Assembly: GCA_041477005.1 (NCBI GenBank) | Contig: JBGOUJ010000540.1 | Location: 1 to 5,436 of the forward strand | DNA length: 5,436 nt | Direction: 5' to 3' | Source of the DNA: JBGOUJ01 sp041477005 | Lineage (GTDB): Bacteria; Acidobacteriota; Terriglobia; Bryobacterales; JACQDG01 | In this document: positions 1-5,436 of the stretch, one piece after another | Layout of the letters: every line of letters starts with the position of its first letter | Position numbering within the stretch: the first letter of the stretch is position 1 | Made by a program: the position numbers and the translations under genes | Notes under the pieces: generated by a model | Database searches by the model: none | The model's input: only the letters and a program-made list of their open reading frames with translations | Told to the model about the DNA's origin: nothing

Positions 1-473
1 AGCACCAGCAGGCTGGCGAAGTTGCGGTTTACGATGGGCAGCTCCGTCACCCGTTTTTGTTCGACGGTTGCGCCCAGGGCGGCGTCATCGGTCTTCAACT
101 CCACGCCGGTGGCCGTAACCTCCACTCTCTCGGAGGTGGCGCCGATTTCGAGCTGGAAGTTGACGCGAGCCTTTTGTTGCAGCTCGACCCGGATGCCGGT
201 CTGGGTCTGGGTCTTAAACCCTTGGACTTCGGCGGTCACGGTGTACTCACCGATTTCGATGAGCGGGAAAGAGTAGTTTCCCGAAGTGTCGGTAGTAGTC
301 TGGCGTCTCTCGCCGGTGCCGACGCGCAGCAGCGTGACGCCGGCGCCCGGCACCACGGCGCCGGTAGCGTCGCTGACGGTACCCAGGACTTCCGTGGAGG
401 TGGTCTGCGCGGCGGCAACACTCGCGAAGACGAGAAGAAGCGGCACGAAAAACAACAGTGTCTGTCTCGACAT
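1..473 (-). CDS. TonB-dependent receptor, Oar-like, with N-terminal carboxypeptidase regulatory-like domain (5' part only)
   Basis: Only the first 157 codons are in the window; the gene continues past the left edge. It starts at the ATG at 473-471, with a strong ribosome site (AAGGGGG, 479-485) five bases upstream. Residues 1-22 are a signal peptide: MSRQ, a hydrophobic core rich in L/F/V, and an AAA|Q cleavage site, so the product is exported. Residues about 28-112 form a carboxypeptidase-regulatory-like beta-sandwich, shown by GTVSDATGAVVPGAGV, then TDTSGNYSFPLIEIGEYTV, then a V-x-L-x-x-x-x-x-x-x-F-x-L ending. Residues 115-157 (ERVEVTA, then ELPIVNRNF) match the linker and early plug of outer-membrane TonB receptors. 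Such proteins usually exceed 1000 residues, so most of the plug and all of the barrel lie outside. In Acidobacteriota these receptors form large paralogous families, and no substrate can be inferred. A surface protein carrying only the first domain is possible, but the ELPIVNRNF segment argues for a receptor. Confidence 0.88.
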   Translation of the reverse strand, partial: MSRQTLLFFVPLLLVFASVAAAQTTSTEVLGTVSDATGAVVPGAGVTLLRVGTGERRQTTTDTSGNYSFPLIEIGEYTVTAEVQGFKTQTQTGIRVELQQKARVNFQLEIGATSERVEVTATGVELKTDDAALGATVEQKRVTELPIVNRNFASLLV

Positions 474-504
474 GCTAACCCCCTTGACGTTTCCCAGAAG
501 CTCG

Positions 505-519
505 GCCCAATAAATGGGC
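505..519 (-). other. Small hairpin in the receptor mRNA leader
   Basis: GCCCA (505-509) and TGGGC (515-519) are perfect inverted repeats with a five-base loop, so the leader transcript can form a 5-bp stem. CCAAT (507-511) could instead pair with ATTGG (527-531), giving a competing stem. Both lie between the predicted transcription start and the ribosome site. No known riboswitch consensus was recognised and no U-tract follows. A regulatory role is only possible. Confidence 0.3.
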
Positions 520-548
520 TCGCCTCATTGGCCCTTCCCGATGCGTAT

Positions 549-576
549 ATTTTACTCGGCCTTGAGCGAATGTCAA
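549..576 (-). promoter_or_regulatory. Sigma-70-type promoter of the receptor gene
   Basis: On the minus strand the sequence reads TTGACA (576-571, consensus -35), a 16-base spacer, then TAAAAT (554-549, five of six -10 matches). Transcription would start near 542, giving a leader of about 70 bases before the ATG at 473. It sits in the most AT-rich patch of this intergenic region, and the hexamers stand out against the GC-rich background. Transcription itself is inferred. Confidence 0.7.
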
Positions 577-579
577 TGA

Positions 580-744
580 GGGACGGCCTTCTCGGCGTTC
601 TCGGGCGTTCTCGCGCGGCTCAAGCAGGTTCTCGATCAGGTGCTGGAGGACGGGCAGGTGGTAGCAGAGCGTCCGGCCGACGTGTCATTGCCGTTCGCCG
701 AGCTAGAGGCGCCGTGGTTTAATAGGCGGCAACCGCTCCCTTAA
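580..744 (+). pseudogene. Coding-like tail of a small or truncated gene just before recX
   Basis: Frame 1 is open from 580, directly after a TGA at 577-579, to a TAA at 742-744. It gives a protein-like sequence: ARLKQVLDQVLEDGQVVAER, a short middle segment, and an end of APWFNRRQPLP. Third codon positions are mostly G or C, as in real genes of this window. The stop overlaps the recX ribosome site and lies 13 bases before the recX start, the spacing of an operon partner. However, there is no ATG or supported start in this frame. A GTG at 640 has no ribosome site. Two in-frame ATGs (570, 576) lie in frame 3 upstream. Removing one G from the GGG at 603-605 would join them to this tail and give a product of about 55-57 residues. 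It may be a frameshifted small gene, a 3' remnant of a gene lost when the receptor was placed here, or chance. I do not recognise the family. Confidence 0.35.
589..616 (+). repeat. Three imperfect tandem copies of a 9-10 base unit (TTCTCGGCG)
   Basis: The units are TTCTCGGCG (589-597), TTCTCGGGCG (598-607) and TTCTCGCGC (608-616). The middle copy is one base longer, with GGG where the first has GG. That extra base is what separates frame 3 upstream from the coding-like frame 1 downstream, so the repeat is a plausible slippage site. Confidence 0.6.
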
Positions 745-757
745 GGGTCGCGGAACT

Positions 758-1312
758 ATGAAGCCCCGGAAGCCAAAGGCCCTGGATGAAGCCGGGCTGT
801 TCGATTATGCCGTGCGCGCCCTGAGCGCCCGGGCCCTCACGCAGGGCGAACTGCGGACGCGGCTGCGCGAGCGGGCGGCTCGAGCCGGCGACGTGGATGG
901 CGTGCTGGCGCGGCTCAAAAACTACGGCTATCTCGACGACCGCCGTTTCGCCGAGACCTACTCGCGGCTGCGCCGGGAGAACCAAGGCTTCGGCAAGTAC
1001 CGGGTCCTGCGCGATTTGAAAGCGCGCCGCGTCCACCCGGAGCTTGCCGAAAAGGTCGTCACTGAGGCCTACCGCAACCTCGACGAACGCGAGCTGATCG
1101 GGCAATTCCTGCGGCGGAAGCTGCGCTATACAGGCGCACCGCCGCGGCTCGATGACCGGCGCAAGGTGGCCTCGCTCTACCGCATGCTTTTGCGGGCCGG
1201 CTTCACCTCTGGTAAAATTTGGGAAGCACTCCGCAAACTGGCCGCCCAGCAGGAGTGGGTGGACAGCCTGGAATCCCCGGCGGAACAAGGCGAAGAAGAG
1301 GTTTCCGATTGA
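758..1312 (+). CDS. recX: Regulatory protein RecX (RecA modulator)
   Basis: The product is 184 residues, within the family range (about 150-270). RecX binds RecA filaments in the cytoplasm and limits their growth and recombinase activity. The sequence is all-helical and basic and shows the tandem three-helix modules of the family. Module one (about 14-55) includes ALSARALTQGELRTRL. The hallmark LKNYGYLDDRRFAETY lies at 53-68. Module two runs to about 105 with GFGKYRVLRDLKARRV, and module three lies at about 110-165 with FTSGKIWEAL. The tail is acidic (EQGEEEVSD). The ATG is preceded by AAGGG (743-747) at 10 bases. The alaS start overlaps its stop, so the two are probably translated together. 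In many bacteria the order is recA-recX-alaS; recA is not adjacent here, and the 180 bases upstream hold only a broken coding-like tail. Residual doubt is small. Confidence 0.93.
   Translation: MKPRKPKALDEAGLFDYAVRALSARALTQGELRTRLRERAARAGDVDGVLARLKNYGYLDDRRFAETYSRLRRENQGFGKYRVLRDLKARRVHPELAEKVVTEAYRNLDERELIGQFLRRKLRYTGAPPRLDDRRKVASLYRMLLRAGFTSGKIWEALRKLAAQQEWVDSLESPAEQGEEEVSD
1295..1311 (+). promoter_or_regulatory. Ribosome binding site and TTG start that set the alaS N-terminus
   Basis: GAAGAGG (1295-1301) lies seven bases before TTG (1309-1311), which overlaps the recX stop TGA (1310-1312). Starting here gives MTGYLSGDQVRQKFLAFFEA, which aligns with the usual AlaRS N-terminus. The earlier in-frame ATG at 1219 would add about 30 residues that merely read recX out of frame (rich in G, R and P). 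Confidence 0.88.
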
Positions 1313-4002
1313 CAGGCTACCTTTCAGGCGATCAGGTCCGGCAGAAGTTCCTTGCCTTCTTTGAGGCGCGGGGACACCGCATCGCGCGGAGCTCGTCGCT
1401 CGTGCCGGTGAACGACCCCACGCTGCTGTTTACCAACGCCGGGATGAACCAGTTCAAGGACGTCTTCCTGGGCCGCGAGAAGCGCGACTACACCCGGGCC
1501 ACCACGGCGCAGAAGTGCGTGCGGGCCGGGGGCAAGCACAACGACCTCGAAAACGTCGGCCGCACCCGCCGGCATCACACCTTCTTCGAGATGCTGGGGA
1601 ACTTTTCGTTCGGCGACTACTTCAAGCGCGAGGCCATCGACTACGCCTGGACGCTGGTCACCGGCGACTATGGGCTGCCCAAAGACCGCCTGTACGTGAC
1701 CGTGTTTCGCGAGGACGACGAGGCGGCCAGGCTCTGGCAGGAGGTGGCGGGCGTGCCGGCCGAGCGCATCTTCCGCTGCGACGAGAAGGACAATTTCTGG
1801 GCCATGGGCGATACCGGGCCGTGCGGGCCGTGCTCGGAGGTCCATTACGATTTCGGACCCGAAGGCAGTGAGTGGGGCCACCCCGACTGCCGGTTTCCCT
1901 GCGACTGCGGGCGCTACGTCGAGATCTGGAACCTGGTCTTCATGCAGTTTGACCGCGACGCGCAGGGGACTATGACCCCGCTGCCGCGACCTTCGATCGA
2001 CACCGGCATGGGCCTGGAGCGGGTGGCGGCCATCCTGCAGGGCAAGCTGAGCAACTATGAAACCGACCTGCTGCGGCCGATCATCGACCGGGCCGCGCAG
2101 ATCACCGGGCGGGCGTATTCAGAAAACGGCAGTGGCGACGACGAGAAGACGGACACGGCGCTGCGGATTCTTGCCGACCACAGCCGGGCGGCGGCGTTCC
2201 TGATCCACGACGGCGTGCTGCCGGCGAATGAGGGCCGCGGCTACGTGCTGCGGAAGATCATGCGGCGGGGGATGCGCCACGGCCGGCTGATCGGCATGGA
2301 GAAGCCGTTCCTCTACGAGCTGACCGGTTTCGTCGCCGAGCACATGAAGAGCGGCTATCCCGAGCTGCTCGAGAGCGTCGGCCGGGTGGCGCGGGTGGTG
2401 AAGGAAGAGGAGCAGCGCTACGCGCACACGTTCGTGCTGGCCGAGCGGATGTTTGAAGGGGAGGTGCAGAACCTCAGCGGCGGCGCCGGGCGGGCGGAAG
2501 TGAGTGGCGGCGTGACGGCCATTCCGGGCGCCGTTTCCTTCAAGCTCTACGACACCTACGGCCTGGCTCTCGATGAGCAGGAGGAGCTGGCCCGGGAGCG
2601 GGGCCTGGAGATCGACCGCGAGGGCTTCGAGACCGAGATGGCCGTCCAGCGGGCGCGGGCCCGGGCGAGCTGGAAGGGCGCGGAGAAGGCGGCGGTCGCC
2701 GGCGTCTATACGAAGCTGCAAGAACTGGGACCGACGCGCTTCGAGGGCTACGATGGCTGCGCGTCGCAGGGCTGCCGGATCCGGGCGCTGGTCGCGGACG
2801 AGAAAATCGTCGATCGGGTCCCGGCCGGCGCGCGAGCCGAGGTGGTGCTCGACCGGACGCCGTTTTACGCCGAGGCCGGCGGGCAGGTCGGCGACCAGGG
2901 CGTGCTGCTGCGGGAGGGCGTCGAGGTGGCACGGGTGGAGGACGTGGTCCGGCCGCTGCCCGGTCTCTCGGTGCACAGGATCGTCACGCTCGCGCCGCTC
3001 GGGACGGGCGAGCTGGTCGATGGCCGGGTTGCCGAGCGGCTGCGCCAGTCGACCGTGCGGAACCACACGGCGACCCACCTGCTCCATGCCGCGCTGCGGA
3101 GCGTGCTGGGCACGCACGTGAAGCAAGCGGGCAGCGTTGTCGAGCCGGGCCGGCTCCGCTTCGACTTCACCCATTACGCCGCCCTGGATCGCCATGAGAT
3201 CGAAGCCGTGGAGCGTCTGGTGAACGAGCAGATCCTGACCAACACCGCCGTCGTCACCGACGTGATGGACCTGGACCAGGCCCTGGCCACCGGGGCCATG
3301 GCGCTGTTCGGGGAGAAATACGGCGAGCGGGTGCGGGTGGTTCGGATTCCTGAATTCAGCAAGGAGCTTTGCGGCGGCACGCATGTCCGCCGCACCGGCG
3401 ATATCGGCGTGTTCAAGATCGTCAGCGAAGGCAGCATCTCGGCCGGGGTGCGGCGCATCGAGGCCCTCACCGGCGAGCGCGCCTATGAGCACTACAAGAG
3501 AATGACCGAAGCCGTGGAGCGCATCGCCGCGGTTGTGCGGGCTTCGGAGCCGGAGCTGGTGGAGTCGGTGGAGCGCCTGATCGCGCGGGAGCGGGAGATG
3601 GAGCGCGAGATGGAGCGGCTGAAGGGCCGCATCGCCCAGTCGCAACTGGGGGCGCTGGCGGAGCAGGCGCGGACCATCAAGGACGTGAAAGTGCTGGCGG
3701 CGCGGGTGGAAGGCGTGGACCGGGCCCAGATGCGCTCGCTGGCCGATTCGCTGCGGAACAAGCTCCAATCCTGCGTGGTGGTGCTCAGCTCGGCCGAAAA
3801 CGGCAACGTAGCCATCGTGTCGGCCGTCACCAAAGACCTTATCGGGCGCGTCCACGCCGGCAAGCTTGCCGGCGCGGTGGCCCAGGCCGTCGGTGGCAAA
3901 GGCGGTGGCCGGCCGGACATGGCCGAGGCCGGGGGCAAGGACACGGCGGCGCTGCCCGGAGCGCTGGAGCAAGTCTACGGCCTGGTCGAATCGATGCTGT
4001 GA
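1309..4002 (+). CDS. alaS: Alanyl-tRNA synthetase (class II, with editing and C-Ala domains)
   Basis: This 897-residue cytoplasmic enzyme attaches alanine to tRNA-Ala and hydrolyses mischarged Ser/Gly-tRNA-Ala. Its length is normal (E. coli 876). The class II catalytic core occupies about residues 1-245. It includes SSSLVPVNDPTLLFTNAGM, RATTAQKCVRAGGKHNDLEN (63-82), HHTFFEMLGNFSFGDYF (89-105), the CGPC motif (172-175) and motif 3 GMGLER (233-238). The tRNA-recognition domain follows, with LADHSRAAAFLIHDGVLPAN (from about 288) and RGYVLRKIMRR. The editing domain has TPFYAEAGGQVGD (517-529) and the intact zinc site HTATH (H586, H590) with CGGTH (C688, H692). After a charged coiled segment (about 745-785), the C-Ala domain carries GGKGGGRPDMAEAGG (from 862). 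All catalytic and editing residues I can check are present. An insert (H191, C194, C198, C200) is absent from the E. coli enzyme. The TTG start overlaps recX, and the stop is 7 bases from a convergent gene. Confidence 0.98.
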   Translation: MTGYLSGDQVRQKFLAFFEARGHRIARSSSLVPVNDPTLLFTNAGMNQFKDVFLGREKRDYTRATTAQKCVRAGGKHNDLENVGRTRRHHTFFEMLGNFSFGDYFKREAIDYAWTLVTGDYGLPKDRLYVTVFREDDEAARLWQEVAGVPAERIFRCDEKDNFWAMGDTGPCGPCSEVHYDFGPEGSEWGHPDCRFPCDCGRYVEIWNLVFMQFDRDAQGTMTPLPRPSIDTGMGLERVAAILQGKLSNYETDLLRPIIDRAAQITGRAYSENGSGDDEKTDTALRILADHSRAAAFLIHDGVLPANEGRGYVLRKIMRRGMRHGRLIGMEKPFLYELTGFVAEHMKSGYPELLESVGRVARVVKEEEQRYAHTFVLAERMFEGEVQNLSGGAGRAEVSGGVTAIPGAVSFKLYDTYGLALDEQEELARERGLEIDREGFETEMAVQRARARASWKGAEKAAVAGVYTKLQELGPTRFEGYDGCASQGCRIRALVADEKIVDRVPAGARAEVVLDRTPFYAEAGGQVGDQGVLLREGVEVARVEDVVRPLPGLSVHRIVTLAPLGTGELVDGRVAERLRQSTVRNHTATHLLHAALRSVLGTHVKQAGSVVEPGRLRFDFTHYAALDRHEIEAVERLVNEQILTNTAVVTDVMDLDQALATGAMALFGEKYGERVRVVRIPEFSKELCGGTHVRRTGDIGVFKIVSEGSISAGVRRIEALTGERAYEHYKRMTEAVERIAAVVRASEPELVESVERLIAREREMEREMERLKGRIAQSQLGALAEQARTIKDVKVLAARVEGVDRAQMRSLADSLRNKLQSCVVVLSSAENGNVAIVSAVTKDLIGRVHAGKLAGAVAQAVGGKGGGRPDMAEAGGKDTAALPGALEQVYGLVESML

Positions 4003-4009
4003 TTGCAAC

Positions 4010-5077
4010 CTACGGTGGGAAGTAGCCCTTGCGCGCCCGGATCTTCACGTCGGCGTTCTTCAGGTTGACCGCCACTTTGATGCTCCGGAACTTGCGGTCG
4101 CTGAAGGGAGCGGGGGTGTAGCCTAATATGTACTGGTGGGTAATATCACCACTGAGGTTGGTAATCGCTTTGTAAAGGCTATTGGAAAGCTCGGCGGCGT
4201 ACCCTCCGGTCCCGACCTTGTAGGCGTAATTGCCCTCGTCGGACGGGGTGGAGAGATAGCCGGAAACATCCTTGTGCAGGCCCTGCAGCGGCCGCTCGAC
4301 CCGCCCGCCGGTTTCCTCGGCCAGCCGGACCAGGTTGGATTCTTCCGGGTTGGTGAAACCGTAGCCGACGGTGCTGACGGCGTAAATCACCACCTGGGCG
4401 CGTTGGGCGGCCTCCAGCGTTTGCTCGAGCGAGACCTTGCTGTTGTTGTCGTGGCCGTCGCCGATCACGATCAGCACGCGCTTGGGCTCGTTGGGCTGGC
4501 CCTTGACGGTGAAATACTGGGTGCAGGCCTTGTGGACGGCGTCCAGCATGGCGCTGCCCCCGCCGGGCTTGAGCTTGCGGATTTTTTCGGAAAGGAGTTG
4601 GCCGTCGTTGGTAGGCTTGACCAGGAAATCGGCTTCCGTGGCGTAGGTGCCGAGAAAACCCTTGTTCTGGTTATCGCCCGGCAGCAGGACGTACGCCAGG
4701 TCGCTGATGGCATCCTGGTAGACCTTGAAGTAGAGCCGGGCCGAATTGCTCAGGTCGAGGATGAAGCCCACTACCAGGGCCTGCTTGGGATCCCGCGAAA
4801 AATAGCGAACATCCACCACCTTACCGTCTTCCCAAAGCTTAAAGTCCTTCTGGTCAAGATCGGTGATGAAGCGGTCGCTCGCGTCGGTCACCGTCACGGG
4901 CACGCTGACTACGTTGACCTGGACGTGGATGTTTCCCTGCTGGTCCTTGGGCGCCGGTGTGCCCGCTGGAGTGCCCGCAGGAGGGCCTGTGGCGGCGCCG
5001 GTTGGGGCCGATGTAGTCTGGGCGAATGCCCGCAAAGTGGGCAGCAACAGACAGGCGCAGAAGCTTCTTCGGAACAT
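4010..5077 (-). CDS. Secreted VWFA domain protein, Acidobacteria-type family (TIGR03436-like)
   Basis: The product is 355 residues and of unknown precise function. Residues 1-19 look like a signal peptide (MFRR, a short hydrophobic core, AFA|Q), so it is probably exported; the two early cysteines do not form a lipobox. A Thr/Pro/Gly/Ala-rich linker follows (about 21-43, with AGTPAGTP). A beta-rich segment has VSVPVTVTDASDRF and DFKLWEDG (about 51-95). A von Willebrand factor A fold covers about 100-320. Its metal-ion site DLSNS (108-112) is a complete D-x-S-x-S, S175 in GGGSAMLDA stands where Thr is usual, and GDGHDN (206-211) supplies the later acidic residues. The end YILGYTPAP ... VKIRARKGYFPP is the hallmark of the family found in many copies in Acidobacteria. 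Such domains generally bind proteins or matrix through a metal ion; the partner is not known. The ATG has no close ribosome site; AGGA lies about 12 bases upstream. The gene converges on alaS. Confidence 0.93.
   Translation of the reverse strand: MFRRSFCACLLLPTLRAFAQTTSAPTGAATGPPAGTPAGTPAPKDQQGNIHVQVNVVSVPVTVTDASDRFITDLDQKDFKLWEDGKVVDVRYFSRDPKQALVVGFILDLSNSARLYFKVYQDAISDLAYVLLPGDNQNKGFLGTYATEADFLVKPTNDGQLLSEKIRKLKPGGGSAMLDAVHKACTQYFTVKGQPNEPKRVLIVIGDGHDNNSKVSLEQTLEAAQRAQVVIYAVSTVGYGFTNPEESNLVRLAEETGGRVERPLQGLHKDVSGYLSTPSDEGNYAYKVGTGGYAAELSNSLYKAITNLSGDITHQYILGYTPAPFSDRKFRSIKVAVNLKNADVKIRARKGYFPP
4959..4982 (-). repeat. Two 12-base tandem units encoding the AGTP linker repeat
   Basis: On the plus strand, GTGCCCGCTGGA (4959-4970) is followed by GTGCCCGCAGGA (4971-4982), with one difference. 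The pair encodes the AGTPAGTP part of the low-complexity linker between the signal peptide and the folded part of the VWFA protein. In-frame unit gain or loss would only change linker length. Confidence 0.7.
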
Positions 5078-5093
5078 AGGCGAATTTTGTCCT

Positions 5094-5099
5094 ATTGTA
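5094..5099 (-). promoter_or_regulatory. Possible -10 element of the VWFA gene
   Basis: The minus strand reads TACAAT (5099-5094), five of six matches to the -10 consensus. No convincing -35 is seen about 17 bases further up, where the sequence is GC-rich. If it is used, transcription would start near 5087 and leave a leader of only about 10 bases, which would explain the lack of a well-placed ribosome site. Confidence 0.4.
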
Positions 5100-5157
5100 T
5101 CCCAATCCGGAGGCGGGTGCGCACGCCATTTTGGCTCTTCCGATTTCGCCTCTAGTC

Positions 5158-5335
5158 TCCGGCCCCCGGCCCGATATGGACAGAGGCCTGGGCTGATGCC
5201 CGGCCACTATGAGGCGGCCGCCTGTGGACGGGAGAGCGGGCGCTGGCCGGGTCTCCGCCGCCGGTCTGGTTACGGGGCGACCGTTCGGCGGCGAAACCCG
5301 CTGGGCCTCTCCCGAGTGGTTCCGCCCGCCGGACG
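5158..5335. other. Intergenic segment dense in GC-rich inverted repeats, possible structured RNA or regulatory region
   Basis: Within about 180 bases there are several stems. GGCC (5161-5164) pairs with 5168-5171. GGCC-T-GGGC (5185-5193) pairs with GCCC-GGCC (5198-5205) across a four-base loop. GGCGGCCGCC (5213-5222) is a perfect palindrome. CGCCGCCG (5256-5263) pairs with CGGCGGCG (5286-5293). GGGAGAG (5230-5236) pairs with CTCTCCC (5307-5313), enclosing the previous stem. A competing stem joins 5287-5298 to 5318-5330. It has one bulge and one odd pair, which would be A-C in plus-strand RNA but G-U in minus-strand RNA, a weak hint for a minus-strand transcript. I compared it by eye with 6S, RNase P, SRP, tmRNA and common riboswitches and found no match. 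GC-rich DNA makes chance stems common. Confidence 0.4.
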
Positions 5336-5436
5336 CCGACCCCCAAAAGATCAAACCAGCCTAAACGTTCCGTCGCTCGCTGTCGAACAGATTACTGGCC
5401 GAGCCAAGCGCCGCGGAGCGGACCCGGGGAATCAGG
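5196..5436 (+). CDS. Possible 5' end of an unidentified gene, open to the window edge
   Basis: From the ATG at 5196-5198 the frame stays open for 80 codons to the right edge. AGAGG (5182-5186) lies nine bases upstream, an acceptable ribosome site. The product begins MPGHYEAAACGRESGRW and passes through Arg/Pro-rich stretches. It then reads PPKDQTSLNVPSLAVEQITG and KRRGADPGNQ, which look more protein-like. It would be divergent from the VWFA gene, with 118 bases between the starts. Against it, the first two thirds overlap the hairpin-rich segment, the start lies in the loop of a strong hairpin, and arginine and proline dominate, as in chance frames of GC-rich DNA. No family was recognised. An alternative reading of 5361-5436 is the tail of a minus-strand gene ending in a TAG at 5363-5361. 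Confidence 0.25.
   Translation, partial: MPGHYEAAACGRESGRWPGLRRRSGYGATVRRRNPLGLSRVVPPAGRRPPKDQTSLNVPSLAVEQITGRAKRRGADPGNQ

Noticed and set aside
57..722. A 221-codon plus-strand open frame opposite the receptor gene and through the intergenic region
   Set aside because: Most of it mirrors the receptor's coding strand, and its composition is glycine/arginine-rich. The coding-like signal at 580-744 is in a different frame.
2119..4008. A 629-codon open frame on the minus strand opposite alaS
   Set aside because: It is fully antisense to an unmistakable alaS. Its His/Arg/Leu/Pro-rich product resembles no family, and long antisense frames are a by-product of G/C-biased third positions.
4003..4009. 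A bidirectional terminator between the convergent genes
   Set aside because: The gap is seven bases, with no hairpin and no T-tract on either strand.
4136..5155. A 339-codon plus-strand open frame opposite the VWFA gene
   Set aside because: It is the antisense shadow of a gene with clear domain motifs and has no recognisable family features.
5213..5222. Perfect palindrome GGCGGCCGCC as an operator
   Set aside because: It is a GC-only palindrome in a GC-rich background, with no repeat elsewhere in the window and no link to a regulator.
4854..5354. A 166-codon minus-strand frame overlapping the start of the VWFA gene
   Set aside because: It overlaps the signal peptide and linker region of the real gene out of frame and is low-complexity Arg/Pro/Gly-rich. 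The VWFA start has a signal peptide in its own frame.
5361..5436. Possible C-terminal tail of a minus-strand gene ending in TAG at 5363-5361
   Set aside because: Only 24 codons are visible. A competing plus-strand frame is also open over the same bases, so no strand can be chosen from this window.
5100..5436. A known structured RNA (6S, RNase P, SRP, tmRNA, tRNA, cobalamin, TPP or glycine riboswitch)
   Set aside because: The conserved sequence signatures I know for these families were not found on either strand. Only generic inverted repeats remain.

Overview
The window is high-GC bacterial chromosome, most likely from an Acidobacteriota member (Solibacter/Bryobacter type). That assignment is inferred from three gene families seen together. 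One is an Oar-like TonB-dependent receptor opening with a carboxypeptidase-regulatory-like beta-sandwich. The second is a secreted protein of the Acidobacteria-type VWFA family. The third is a tightly coupled recX-alaS pair. No insertion sequence, CRISPR array, tRNA or rRNA was found.

Layout. Positions 1-473 (minus strand) hold the first 157 codons of the receptor, which runs off the left edge. It has a good sigma-70-type promoter at 549-576. Positions 577-757 lie between the receptor promoter and recX. They contain a coding-like tail in frame 1 that ends 13 bases before recX and has no intact start, plus a short tandem repeat. recX (758-1312) and alaS (1309-4002) form a plus-strand pair. alaS begins at a TTG that overlaps the recX stop, so the usual first-ATG prediction 90 bases upstream is wrong. 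A minus-strand VWFA protein gene (4010-5077) converges on alaS with only 7 bases between the two stop codons.

Positions 5078-5436 hold no gene I can name. The stretch at about 5158-5335 is packed with GC-rich inverted repeats, two of which are mutually exclusive. A plus-strand frame open from an ATG at 5196 to the window edge may be the 5' end of a gene, but its arginine/proline-rich composition makes this weak.

Function. recX (modulator of RecA) and alaS (alanyl-tRNA charging and proofreading) are housekeeping genes whose translation is probably coupled. The receptor and the VWFA protein are envelope or secreted products typical of the lineage. I see no defence or mobile system here. The points most worth a second look are the broken coding tail before recX, the alternative hairpins near the right end, and the Cys/His cluster in the alanyl-tRNA synthetase.
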